The translations under genes were made by a program, and so were the position numbers. A stretch of 64,000 nucleotides of DNA from Phoronis australis. Its lineage: Eukaryota > Phoronida > Phoronidae. Where the stretch lies: assembly GCA_002633005.1 (NCBI GenBank), contig NMRA01000047.1:769326-833325 (forward strand), read 5' to 3'. Within the stretch, counting starts at the first letter, position 1, and the number at the start of each line of letters is the position of its first letter. The notes under the pieces were generated by a model that saw nothing but the letters and a program-made list of their open reading frames with translations, was not told where the DNA came from and did not search any database. Positions 41,401 through 48,000 of this stretch are shown here, one piece after another.

Positions 41401-41716
41401 GCTGCATCAATCGGCCACTTATTGAAGAGTTCGGCAGGTAAGCATTCATAGGTCGAGGTTCCTTGGGTGGTGGGTTGTTTGCTGTTTTCATGCCTTCCAG
41501 AAGTCGTATCAGTAAAATATTTGGTGGCAGTTCCTCTACTTTAATTTCCACCACAGAACGACACTCGGGACAACGCAGTTCATTTTTGGTGCTTACAATT
41601 TCTTCGAGACATCGTCGACAAAATGTGTGCTGGCAAGGCAGGACTTTACTGGATGTGTCCATGCGATCCAAACACACAGAACATTCGAGCAATTCGTTCA
41701 ACATACGCTCATCCAT
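5265..41716 (-). CDS. SH3RF1: SH3RF/POSH E3 ubiquitin ligase, whole gene span (12 coding exons, 702 aa)
   Basis: RING-type E3 ubiquitin ligase and scaffold. In characterised animals POSH binds active Rac, assembles MLK-MKK-JNK modules and acts in Golgi/endosomal sorting (family knowledge). Joined coding exons: 41384-41716, 21556-21617, 16144-16258, 15547-15642, 14958-15053, 14050-14298, 12377-12429, 11606-11773, 10303-10786, 9611-9747, 7278-7424, 5265-5433; total 2109 nt, open throughout. Domain order: RING (residues ~12-52), SH3-1 (~120-170), SH3-2 (~182-234), Ser-rich linker with the conserved RHSLTSL (~263-269), SH3-3 (~335-390), long Ser/Pro-rich linker, basic K/E patch (~553-575), SH3-4 (~647-702). 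Vertebrate SH3RF1 and SH3RF3 are near 880 residues, so the linkers here are shorter but no domain is missing. The start ATG at 41716 has an in-frame TAG four codons upstream. SH3RF1 and SH3RF3 orthology cannot be separated without a tree; a pre-duplication single copy is likely. Confidence 0.95.
5434..7277. other. SH3RF intron 11
   Basis: Contains repeat copy B of the ~400-bp family at 5886-6293. The rest, including small ORFs near 6400-6634, shows no motif or domain I can support. Confidence 0.7.
5886..6293 (+). mobile_element. ~400-bp dispersed MITE-like element, copy B
   Basis: Same orientation as copy A, about 80% alike by eye. Keeps CATTTGCATGCTCCTAACTA at the start and CTACAAGTTCCACTTTAAA at the end, which gives TTAA at the boundary. 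Located in SH3RF intron 11. Confidence 0.75.
7278..7424 (-). CDS. SH3RF1: SH3RF exon 11: linker before SH3 domain 4
   Basis: A 147-nt exon encoding [20 protein letters not shown], then a Pro/Lys-rich tail ending KPKPLVRE plus two bases of Arg. The ending aligns with ESRPVVCERHR just before the last SH3 domain of vertebrate POSH. The acceptor is ATGTAG|GAGTGG and the donor is GAAAG|GTAACT. Confidence 0.9.
7425..9610. other. SH3RF intron 10
   Basis: Holds a MITE with GGTTATGTAGGACC ends (8761-9261). Around 9480-9535 is a short repeated phrase (TTTTTGTTCGGATTTGAAG...) that recurs in altered form near 12800. No coding signal is seen. Confidence 0.6.
8761..9261 (+). mobile_element. GGTTATGTAGGACC-ended MITE, copy 1
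   Basis: Left end GGTTATGTAGGACC (8763-8776) and right end GGTCCTACATAACC (9246-9259) are perfect 14-bp inverted repeats about 470 bp apart. The interior is AT-rich and non-coding. Related copies: ~19690-20146, and 51940-52612 (inverted and interrupted). Confidence 0.85.
9611..9747 (-). CDS. SH3RF1: SH3RF exon 10: basic K/E patch
   Basis: A 137-nt exon encoding [20 protein letters not shown] then [20 protein letters not shown]. It corresponds to the vertebrate [20 protein letters not shown] region, so the [8 protein letters not shown]-type motif is kept as SLMKRLTSA. The acceptor is TTTTCAG|AAGG and the donor is CGAG|GTGAGG. Confidence 0.94.
9748..10302. other. SH3RF intron 9
   Basis: A 555-bp intron with nothing recognisable beyond its splice sites. 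Confidence 0.7.
10303..10786 (-). CDS. SH3RF1: SH3RF exon 9: long Ser/Pro-rich linker
   Basis: A 484-nt exon (161 codons after a split Arg codon). It starts [20 protein letters not shown], matching the APVTRA segment after SH3-3 in vertebrates, then a Ser/Pro/Thr-rich region including [20 protein letters not shown] and an Arg-Gln-poly-Ser stretch. It is probably disordered. The acceptor is CATTTCAG|GGCCCC and the donor is GAAAAG|GTGTGG. Confidence 0.92.
10787..11605. other. SH3RF intron 8
   Basis: An 819-bp intron; no repeat pairs, ORFs or RNA genes recognised. Confidence 0.7.
11606..11773 (-). CDS. SH3RF1: SH3RF exon 8: SH3 domain 3
   Basis: A 168-nt exon. It completes an Ile codon, then [37 protein letters not shown] and [18 protein letters not shown]. 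The ELELRKGE...CQDGWFKGT...GVFPGNYV pattern is the POSH SH3-3 signature. The acceptor is TTTTCCAG|CTATATG and the donor is GCTAG|GTATGT. Confidence 0.97.
11774..12376. other. SH3RF intron 7
   Basis: A 603-bp intron, AT-rich, nothing recognised. Confidence 0.7.
12377..12429 (-). CDS. SH3RF1: SH3RF exon 7: 53-nt microexon before SH3 domain 3
   Basis: The acceptor is TTTCTTACAG|AGTGG and the donor is CAAAT|GTGAGT. It encodes [17 protein letters not shown] plus two bases of an Ile codon. It supplies the phase needed between exon 6 (phase 0) and exon 8 (needs two bases); without it the frame does not close. The sequence is low-complexity, so homology alone does not prove it. Confidence 0.82.
12430..14049. 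other. SH3RF intron 6 with degraded repeat
   Basis: Two parts (about 12570-12905 and 13600-13745) carry phrases like GGGTGGGCTTATAACC and GTGTGCTTATACCC that resemble the GGTTAACGCCC-ended family seen at 16627 and 22430, in decayed form. No coding signal. Confidence 0.4.
14050..14298 (-). CDS. SH3RF1: SH3RF exon 6: Ser-rich linker with RHSLTSL
   Basis: A 249-nt, phase 0-0 exon for 83 residues. It opens [11 protein letters not shown], matching FNSAAKQLIEW that follows SH3-2 in vertebrate POSH, and carries KKRHS-type motifs [14 protein letters not shown] (~262-275) and QRHSTE (~281-286). Both are conserved in position and are possible basophilic kinase sites (inference). The donor is AATCAG|GTGAGG. 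Confidence 0.93.
14299..14957. other. SH3RF intron 5
   Basis: A 659-bp intron; nothing recognised apart from splice sites. Confidence 0.7.
14958..15053 (-). CDS. SH3RF1: SH3RF exon 5: remainder of SH3 domain 2
   Basis: A 96-nt, phase 0-0 exon encoding [20 protein letters not shown] then [12 protein letters not shown], almost identical to the vertebrate [17 protein letters not shown]...KIGIFPISYVE. The donor is GAG|GTGAGT and the acceptor is TGTAG|GATGAAG. Confidence 0.97.
15054..15546. other. SH3RF intron 4 with a 13-bp hairpin
   Basis: Contains a perfect 13-bp inverted repeat, GAGTGCAATATGG (15217-15229) and CCATATTGCACTC (15247-15259), with a 17-nt loop. The plus-strand 3' arm reads TATTGCACTCATC. 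Nothing else recognised. Confidence 0.6.
15547..15642 (-). CDS. SH3RF1: SH3RF exon 4: start of SH3 domain 2
   Basis: A 96-nt, phase 0-0 exon encoding [20 protein letters not shown] then [12 protein letters not shown]. It matches the vertebrate segment with CKALYDFE...DKDCLPFAK. The acceptor is CAG|GTTATC and the donor is AAG|GTAAAG. Confidence 0.96.
15643..16143. other. SH3RF intron 3
   Basis: A 501-bp intron; nothing recognised. Confidence 0.7.
16144..16258 (-). CDS. SH3RF1: SH3RF exon 3: remainder of SH3 domain 1
   Basis: A 115-nt exon. The first base completes the Gly codon from exon 2, then [20 protein letters not shown] and [18 protein letters not shown]. The ENW/FHGE and GFFPISYV core of an SH3 fold is intact. 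The acceptor is TTTCAG|GGACTTG and the donor is CAG|GTACAG; phase 0 at the end. Confidence 0.96.
16312..16626 (+). repeat. 18-bp minisatellite, left block
   Basis: About 17 tandem copies of a unit like AAGTCAACACCACGGTAT with substitutions (AAGCC / AAGTC, CACGG / CAAGG). It continues at 17878 after an inserted element. Its 18-bp period creates repetitive hydrophobic ORFs on the minus strand that are not genes. Located in SH3RF intron 2. Confidence 0.92.
16627..17871. mobile_element. TA-flanked element with GGTTAACGCCC inverted ends, interrupted by N gap
   Basis: Left end TACCGTAATCGTTCGGGTTA and right end, read on the other strand, TACAGTAATCGTTCGGGTTA: inverted repeats of about 26 bp, continuing ACGCCC. 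TA sits at both edges, as expected for Tc1/mariner-type insertion. Sub-repeats GGTTAACCGCCCACCCC recur inside. The centre is unknown (730 N). It splits the minisatellite in two. Confidence 0.8.
17040..17769. other. Assembly gap (730 N)
   Basis: A run of N inside the TA-flanked element. ORFs of 247-293 codons drawn across it are artefacts. Confidence 1.
17878..18048 (+). repeat. 18-bp minisatellite, right block
   Basis: About 9 further copies of the AAGTCAACACCACGGTAT-type unit, in the same orientation as the left block. Confidence 0.9.
18049..21555. other. Remainder of SH3RF intron 2
   Basis: Contains a truncated MITE (~19690-20146) and a poly-G run with one ambiguous base at about 19660-19674. 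A slightly GC-richer patch at 20790-20885 has no recognisable motif. Confidence 0.6.
19690..20146 (+). mobile_element. GGTTATGTAGGACC-family MITE, copy 2 (left end lost)
   Basis: Shares TTTAAAATGTTCCACTTT, TGGTAAAAAGTCAAAAATCA and the end GTTGATAAGGTCCTACATGA with copy 1. The left terminal repeat is not visible. Confidence 0.7.
21556..21617 (-). CDS. SH3RF1: SH3RF exon 2: start of SH3 domain 1
   Basis: A 62-nt exon with acceptor CAG|GTCGCAGC and donor CCAGG|GTAGG. It encodes [20 protein letters not shown] plus two bases of a Gly codon. [13 protein letters not shown] matches the start of POSH SH3-1 (CAKALYNYEGKEPG in vertebrates). It would be missed by ORF searches because of its size; phase and motif continuity with the next exon make it secure. 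Confidence 0.94.
22430..22512 (+). mobile_element. Solo end of GGTTAACGCCC-type element
   Basis: On the minus strand it begins TACAGTAAACTTGCGGGTTA and continues ACGCCCTGTGCGCTTAAATTGG, matching the right end of the 16627-17871 element. The partner end is not recognised. Confidence 0.65.
24890..25245. mobile_element. Decayed relative of the GGTTAACGCCC family
   Basis: The left part has GGCGTTAGCACCCACAGGGT and the right part GGGTGGGCGTTAAGCC and CAGAGCATTAACC in opposite sense, so the edges look like diverged inverted repeats about 350 bp apart. Assignment by resemblance only. Confidence 0.4.
28237..28659. mobile_element. Large foldback (inverted repeat) element
   Basis: Left arm 28237-28434 (198 bp) is the near-perfect reverse complement of right arm 28482-28659 (178 bp), with a 47-nt spacer. 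The outer tips are CAAGGTACCTAAACTACAC and its complement. The left arm has an extra ~20 bp. Arms are built from CGGACTCA / AACACG phrases. ATTTT flanks both sides, a possible 5-bp target duplication. It lies in SH3RF intron 1, so it would be transcribed with that pre-mRNA. Confidence 0.92.
30192..30425 (+). mobile_element. CAGGGCTTGGAAT-type MITE, copy 2 (left tip mutated)
   Basis: Begins with a mutated tip, then GGGCTTGGAATGATCAACG, and ends GGAAAATTCCAAGCCCTG. The interior matches the 4125-4361 copy (for example CCAGGTGATGTATCGT, GAAACCAAAAAAG). Flanks share only GGAA, so the 6-bp duplication has decayed. Confidence 0.8.
30935..31360. mobile_element. Possible MITE with repeated TTGACACGGAGCAA motifs
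   Basis: Direct and inverted copies of a TGACACGGAGCAAATTG-like motif occur at about 30980, 31200, 31275 and 31330, with TTTACAC near both edges. This suggests a compound inverted-repeat element; exact ends are not determined. Confidence 0.5.
34688..35250 (-). mobile_element. Decayed ~550-bp element, copy A
   Basis: Reverse-complement homologue of 59763-60305. Both have edges like GGCGACCTGGGAAAA / TTTTTACCTGGTCGCC, and shared interior blocks such as GTGAAATACGTGCCACCAG and CGTTGGCGGGAGG. Copy A retains a minus-strand reading frame at 34892-35077 (61 aa, beginning [13 protein letters not shown]). I do not recognise the protein. Confidence 0.75.
35251..38819. other. SH3RF intron 1, proximal-middle part
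   Basis: Mostly AT-rich unique-looking sequence. Around 37036-37110 and 37950-38100 are weak resemblances to the GGTTAACGCCC family (GGTGGGCGCTTAG, GACATGGGTGCTTAAC). No coding signal recognised. Confidence 0.45.
38820..39185 (+). repeat. 33-bp tandem repeat with CRE palindromes
   Basis: About 11 copies of a 33-bp unit like ATTGTGAGCCTCACTCTGAC followed by GTCAGGCCCTGGC. Because 33 is a multiple of three, both strands stay open ([11 protein letters not shown] on plus, [11 protein letters not shown] on minus), but neither is likely a gene. Five copies contain the exact CREB/ATF palindrome TGACGTCA (38843, 38876, 38942, 39008, 39041). Located in SH3RF intron 1, 2.5 kb from exon 1. Confidence 0.93.
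39186..41383. other. SH3RF intron 1, part next to exon 1
   Basis: No repeats, exons or RNA genes recognised; small ORFs only. Confidence 0.6.
41384..41716 (-). CDS. SH3RF1: SH3RF exon 1: start codon and RING finger (aa 1-111)
   Basis: Begins [19 protein letters not shown], matching the MDE...LLECPVCLERLD opening of vertebrate POSH. C3HC4 zinc ligands are visible as C12, C15, C28, H30, C33, C36, C49 and C52, including the core [11 protein letters not shown] and RCPEC. The segment [18 protein letters not shown] after the RING is also a family signature. The donor is AAAAG|GTAACA (GT at 41383-41382), phase 0. The ATG is chosen because a TAG lies four codons upstream and only a TTG intervenes. 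Confidence 0.96.
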
Positions 41717-44338
41717 GTTAAACAATTTCTAACACCAATGTCCCAGACGCAGAGTAAAGTATTCTCTTTCATTCAATTTCACCCAACGTCGATGTCGACA
41801 GCCGAACTCGTACAGCGGGGATCAGACTTTCAATTTGAAATCTGGGGAGAAAAACCTGTCTTTGCTTAATTTAGACAATGGACAACATCTAAGAGAGTCA
41901 CTACATTATTACTGATTTCACCGACAGCCCACGCACAAGTTGGTAACCATTCACCTCAGATGAGTAATCCTGCGATGAGATGTGCCGTAGGTATGTACCG
42001 TACTAATCCAACGTCCTCCGCCATGATTTCCAAGTTCTGAGTCAGCCGACGCACTTTACAGGTACTCTTTGATCATCCGCTTAACAAACGAGGGTCGTTT
42101 GTTTTGAAATTAAACAAGGAAATAGAAATGTCATTTAGAACAAACAGTAAAAAATAACAGAAGCTAATTTAGATTTTATTGCATCATTTCTGTGGCGGAA
42201 CACCCAAAATCTTAGAGAAACCGTTCAAAACAAAGCGCGCACAAACACAGGACTATGTCATTATAACCCTTCCTTGTGACCTGATGGCGTAGTCCGTACA
42301 CTAGTTCCAGCAATCAGCAATTGTAAAAGTACACAACAATTTTCCCATTAATGATTATCCAGGAAAATATTGAATCTATTTTATACGATTAAAAGTGCCA
42401 TCAAATGTGCTTAACCGTTTCAAATTCCTGCAAACATGTTTCAGAAAGTTTGCCTATGAGACTTGTTTGCTCACGTGACTAGTGCAAATGGCTTCCTGGG
42501 CAAGGTCCAACAGGGACATTCATATCGGATTTTGACCTAATTCAAGTGCTATTTTATCATTGATAATGGGATCATGAACAAGGGTAAGTTACTGTACGAT
42601 GGGTTAGTTATTATATTTACTTATTAGTGCAACAATCAATTAACTACAATATCAAATCTGCGTTGTTGTAAGCCGGGGCCGTCAAAAATTATTGAGGTCA
42701 GCTGTAAACCACCAGGCGAGTGTTGACGTGTGGTTAGATTTTAGGATCTGTTAGATGAATTGTTATTGTCAAGAATCGATCTTGTTTCCGATCATGTTCA
42801 CATAGCACCATGACTGAACCTTGAAAAACGAGTCCACCATATGTGAAACTACAGATTATGTTCATCCTCTGGTTGTCATTTTCAATGAAAATTCACACTT
42901 GATCAAAAAATGTTTCAACTCTACTTGGCAGTCTTTACCTTTGGCTGTTTAGTGTTTGCGCAGGGAATAGCCTACTTAGCAAGGGAAATCATAGTACAGT
43001 CCACAGTGTAATGCAAAGGCGATGACGGGTCACGGAAAGTCCTTCTTTGATTTATCACTTCCTGGCAATCAATGTTTTCATAGTAATTCATTTCAATTAT
43101 TAAAAACAATCCACAATCATAGACCACTTCTTATTCATAGGCCTACAGTGCTGCTAAATACAATTCACAAGAAACACGGCCCGTTTCAGAGTACTTTATA
43201 TTACATCAATACATAAATAGAACCCATCACAAACGGAAATCTCAAGTTCTTTTCATGTGGAGCTGAACAACTGCTATTACATGAACAATGACTTGAAAGC
43301 AAATGCTTTGAAAGGTAAAAGATAATTAGATATATGTATCAGTTGTGAATTAACATTTGTGTGTTATGTAAGATTTTTAACCAAACAAGTGTATCAGCGT
43401 GTGTAGCTAGAAAAACTTAACATAGCTGAGATTGGTAACTGCAGTTGAAAACTGCTCTCGACACTCACTGCATGGTAAATGTTTAGATACCCCGATTTTC
43501 CAGGATAACGGGATGGTACGAAATCTGCATATTCGGACTTCTTTCACAGAATTAGGAGTTGCAAACTGAATTCACCTATTTTGATATCAGAAAGAAAACA
43601 ATTCTAATATTCTTTCATCTTAATTACCAAAAAAATTAAATTAATCTCTCAAGTTTGATACCCGAGATGGATTGACGATCATTTTGTGACGATCATTTTG
43701 TGATGACATGTTTCCTTCTATATTCTTTCTGAAGGTGGCGTTGTTGTCTTTGGTTTTGAGAAACAGTAAACATGACGTGCAGCGAATTACCAATAACATG
43801 GAGCTATGGCAAGTCCATTCCGAGAAGTTTTTATGCTGTATATTACTTTGAAATTTATAATAAACTGCAATTTGGTAATTTATGAAACAAAAAAATGTTT
43901 TTTTGAAACGGTTTTCTAAATTTTGAAAACGCAGGACCTCTGGATGTTTACATTGTCAAATGTGTGACAAACCTGTTTGTCTTGCCAACAATCAAACTTA
44001 AGACTTCAAAGTCCTATGAGACAAGTTTCTTAAAAAGTTAAGTGACTGCTCGTTTGCATACCCTGTTAAGTGTCAGAGGCAGTCAAATACCAAATAAGTG
44101 CAAACACATCCATGCCATTGGAGCTAATCATTAGCCACTAATAAAGTTATGTTTGCATAATAAAGGCTAATAAACACTTTCCCTGAGCAAGTAAGGTTTA
44201 ACATCTCCCCAATTAGTCATTGTCAAGGTATAGAATCTCTGAATATCACATGTATTTTGATCAGATTACATTTTGCTTTTGCAGGATTAATTTTTGAGAC
44301 CATGTAGCACGGAACCTATTACGAATGTCTACAAAAGA
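41717..44338. promoter_or_regulatory. Divergent 5' region shared by SH3RF and FHIP1
   Basis: The only space between two genes pointing away from each other. A donor-like AACAAGG|GTAAGT at 42583 on plus and an acceptor TTTTGCTTTTGCAG ending at 44284 fit a 5' noncoding FHIP1 exon joined to the coding exon. A TCACGTGA palindrome (42471-42478) lies about 105 bp before that donor. No TATA box is convincing. Transcript starts are not visible from sequence alone. Confidence 0.5.
42480..42583 (+). other. FHIP1A: Candidate 5' noncoding exon of FHIP1 (start unknown)
   Basis: Ends at a consensus donor AGG|GTAAGT. Spliced to 44285 it would contain only short upstream ORFs (one starting at ATGAACAAGG ends at TAG after the splice), so it is noncoding. 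The left boundary is arbitrary. Confidence 0.4.
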
Positions 44339-45082
44339 ATGAGCTGGTTTAAGCGGAGTGGGAGTCGACCGACCAGTCCACAGGCGGCCAAGGTCAACAT
44401 GTGTGACCCTGAGGCGTGCTTGGAGGTGTTTGTCAGCCACTGGCAGCAGGCTTATGAGATTATGCGGAAGGTGTTGCCAAGTAACAGCATCCAGAGTCAA
44501 GTCTCTGTCACCAACGAAGATATCGAGGCAGTGCTGCATTATTTTACCCAAATGGTGGCGCTGCTCATCGAGGAACCTGATGACAATGGTTCTCAAGGTC
44601 CAATCCTTCGTAGTCTTTTGACTGAGAATATGATGGAATTGTTATTTCAGTGGTGTAGTCTTGCTAACGACCATGTGAACATGTTAAAAGTGGAACAGTT
44701 GAAGATATACGACATGATCGCCAGTCCTTCTCAAGTCAGGCAACAGCTGCTGGTTCACAAGCCTATCATTCGACCCATGTTGAAAGTGTTGAACTCGTGT
44801 GATTGCACGGAGGATGCTGTGATCGAGAAAAACCTTGTCCTTGTTTTACACCACCTATGTGTCTCACTGAGTAGGAATACGCAACTGTTAGAACTATTTT
44901 TTAACGCCAGCGCTGATCATGGTAGTGCCAGATTTTTGATCTTTTCGCTGTTGATACCATATGTGCATCGAGAAGAGAACATTGGACAGCAAGCTCGCGA
45001 TGCACTATTGCTCATTATGGCACTGTCAGCACGCAATGAAGCCATCGGGAAATATGTAGCAGAAAACTCAGACTTTTGTCCA
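44339..45082 (+). CDS. FHIP1A: FHIP1 exon 1: start and N-terminal helical core (aa 1-248)
   Basis: Starts MSWFKRSGSRPTSPQ, then MCDPEACLEVFVSHWQQAYE, the family opening. Later segments SARFLIFSLLIPYVHREEN and GQQARDALLLIMALSARNEA are near-invariant in FHIP1. An in-frame TAA at 44288-44290 precedes this Met, so the start is well defined. The donor is TGTCCA|GTAAGT, phase 0. Confidence 0.95.
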
Positions 45083-48000
45083 GTAAGTGAAAGTATTTGA
45101 AGGTGGATTATCAGCTTAAATTTTCTGCCTTAATTTAGAACGTTCATTTTAATGGGGTCTTTACTTTCTGGATAAGCCCACAGGCAGATTTGGGGAGAAG
45201 CGACAGCTTGGGCTTCCTCATCCATGCATCGCCAAAAAAGCGGTGCCAGCATTCTTGTTCGACTATCATAAGGGCATGTCCTGTGGAAATTATATTCTGC
45301 ACTTTTAGTGGTTATAAGATCACCGAGTGAATGGAACTTAGAATATTTTTCTCTTAAAAGCGTCATCTTGATTATAAACTTCTGATTGACCAGTCGGTGT
45401 GTACTGCCTTGTCTTGATTTCGTTCCAGTTTTGAATTACCAGTCTTCAACAAAATACAAGACAAATTGGCTATGACAATTTTTGCTTTTGAAAGTGATCT
45501 AGATCTAAAACTTTGTGTTTCTAATGTTATTTGAAATTCATCTATGCGTATGTTAATCATTTCTTAGTGATCTATTTGCTCATTTGCAGGTGCTAGCTAC
45601 TGGCCTGAGTGGTCGCTATTCAACCCTCCCAGCTAAGCTGAAGATACCCTCGGATGATTGGTACCGGTTAGAGAAAGAGGATTGGACTGCCATCCCTGAG
45701 CTCAGCATGTTTCTTAACGCCCTTGAGTTCTGTAATGCAGTAATACAGGTAGGTTCTAAGAGCTGAAGTTTGGGTTTTGTAGCCAAAATAGAACAGCAAT
45801 AATTAATGTAGTTGTCATTGAAGTGTCTGCGTAATGGGCCATTGATTGTAAAAATTCGATATCCAGTATCTCGCGTTAAAGGTATTAAAACTCGTAAGTA
45901 TTTAAAACTGATCTGTAGTGCAAAGGTTGTCTAAATAGTATTGCTTACCACTCGTTATGGTTGTGATCTCAAACATCACCTGTGGATGTGGAGAAGGGCA
46001 GGTTGTATTTTTTGTTCAAAAATTAGGCAGCGATATCATAGCCTAATGCCTAGAAGTTGTTTTGCTTTTATCTTGACAAAGTAAATCCAACAAACCGTTT
46101 CCTGGCTTATAAGTAGTGTACATCTTGTTTCCTGTCATGTCGATGTGAAATTGATGTGCATGGAAGTTCAAAGGGATGTTTCTGTGTTCCATAATGGGAT
46201 GTTTATGTGTTCCATGCAGTAGAACCATAATGGCAAACTTAGCTTCATTTATGTTGCTTAGAAACATCAAAGAAGGGGTTTGAAAAAGTAACACAAAGTT
46301 GTGGCATTATATTCAGCAAAATTTGAGAAGTATTTAAACGGGGAGTGTCTTTTCACGAGCTTAGGAATATCGAATGCAAATCTCTAGAAATGATTTCTGC
46401 TTTGACCTTGTTATTTTTTGTTTGAAGCGGTAATTTATAAAGAAAGTGTGCTCCATTTGGGTTGTGCTACTGAGGTTTTTTGTTTTTTTGGTGAAAAGGT
46501 GCTTACTTCTTCTGTCTGTTTTATCATATGGACTGTGGACAAGTTCTAAAAACTGTTTCTATTTGATTGCCCCAGTTTGATGTTTCTTAATGGAATTGTT
46601 ATCGTGGTGCAAACTTAATTTATCATTACGTATTTTATTTTTTCAATTAACATTTTCTTAAAGGGACATTTTTGTTTTTTTAGACCGAAAAATATATTTT
46701 TGGTTATTGTTAGATGGCATGAGATTCGTTCTTGAAGTAATTAACTTTGACTATGATAGAACAACAAAATTTGTCGTGTTTTTGGGGTTTTATCACAAAT
46801 CGTCAATTCTCACTGTTGTATGACACACACTTGCTGTAATTATAGCTGGTGGCTTTACCATTTAAATACACTTAAAGTGCTTTGTTATTTTATGCAAGGG
46901 ATTTGGCTCAGGGGCAAAGCATTCACCTGCTAATTGCAGGGCTTGGAATTTTCCGCGGAAACGCGGATTTCCGCTTTTTTCAAATGTTCTGTCCGCGTAT
47001 TTTATAATATTTCCGCGTAAAAAAATCGGATTTGATATAAAATTTCCGAGGCAAATTCCTTTCTTACTGCGGCGTTATAGACGACGTTCACCTCGAAAAC
47101 CAAAAGTTGCTCTTTATGTTTCGGAGGAACGTAAATTGTCAACATTGCCGGGGCATCTGGGATAGCGTGGTGGGATTTTCAATGGCGTCTTGTGTTATTG
47201 TAAACCGCGGCGACAAATACTACGGCTCGGCAGCCAAAAATGTGTGGGTTGGGAGTGGACGGACGAGCTAGAAGGATGCAGACGCAAGCTACTGATGGTG
47301 GTAACGTTTTTTTTATATTTTTTTATTTAGTCCTCCCGATTTTTGTCGGGGAAAGGTTCACATCGACCATTTCAAGGCTGGGTAGCGCACATGATTTGGG
47401 CCGTAGAAGTTTCAAAGTTTCCGCGTTTTCTGTCATTGGTCATTCCAAGCCCTGTAATTGTCAAACTTAAGTAGATTTGATTCCGCGCTACTGGTAATTT
47501 CCATAAAATTACTTTTCTCGCCGAGAATGTCCCTTTCATGGAACATTTGGTCAGATTACGGTGGGTACGATTTTCTGTTTCAAATGTAAGCTTTTGTTTC
47601 AGGGCTTTGCTGACGTCTTGTTGGGTTTTCTTGTGCTTTGAATTTGAGAACTTATTTGTTTTCATCTTTCCAGATAGCGGATCCAGTGGTCAGTGGTCAG
47701 TTAATTAAATACATCTACACGGGATTCCTCATTCCTGTCATGGGTCCTGCCCTCCACCAGGTAGGAAGTACACTTTGAACAGGTGTGATAAAAACAGTTA
47801 TGGGCTTATGTTATCAGTGAATTGTGTTTTATAATCTGTTCAGTTGTTCCATAGTCTGGTTCACTTACATTGCACTGTTAGGGATGTACAGGTGGTTGTG
47901 ATAAAGTCTTGATTTAGTGTTTGTATAGCAGCATGACCGACTTTTCTATATCTCGGCTTTTTCTAGTTTTCTTTCAGTGGAGCAAACTTCAGTTCACGAC

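Larger units (their letters stand above)
45749..47673. other. FHIP1 intron 2
   Basis: Holds a 518-bp transposon copy at 46937-47454, inserted in a tRNA-like stretch (~46905-47490). Nothing else recognised. Confidence 0.6.
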
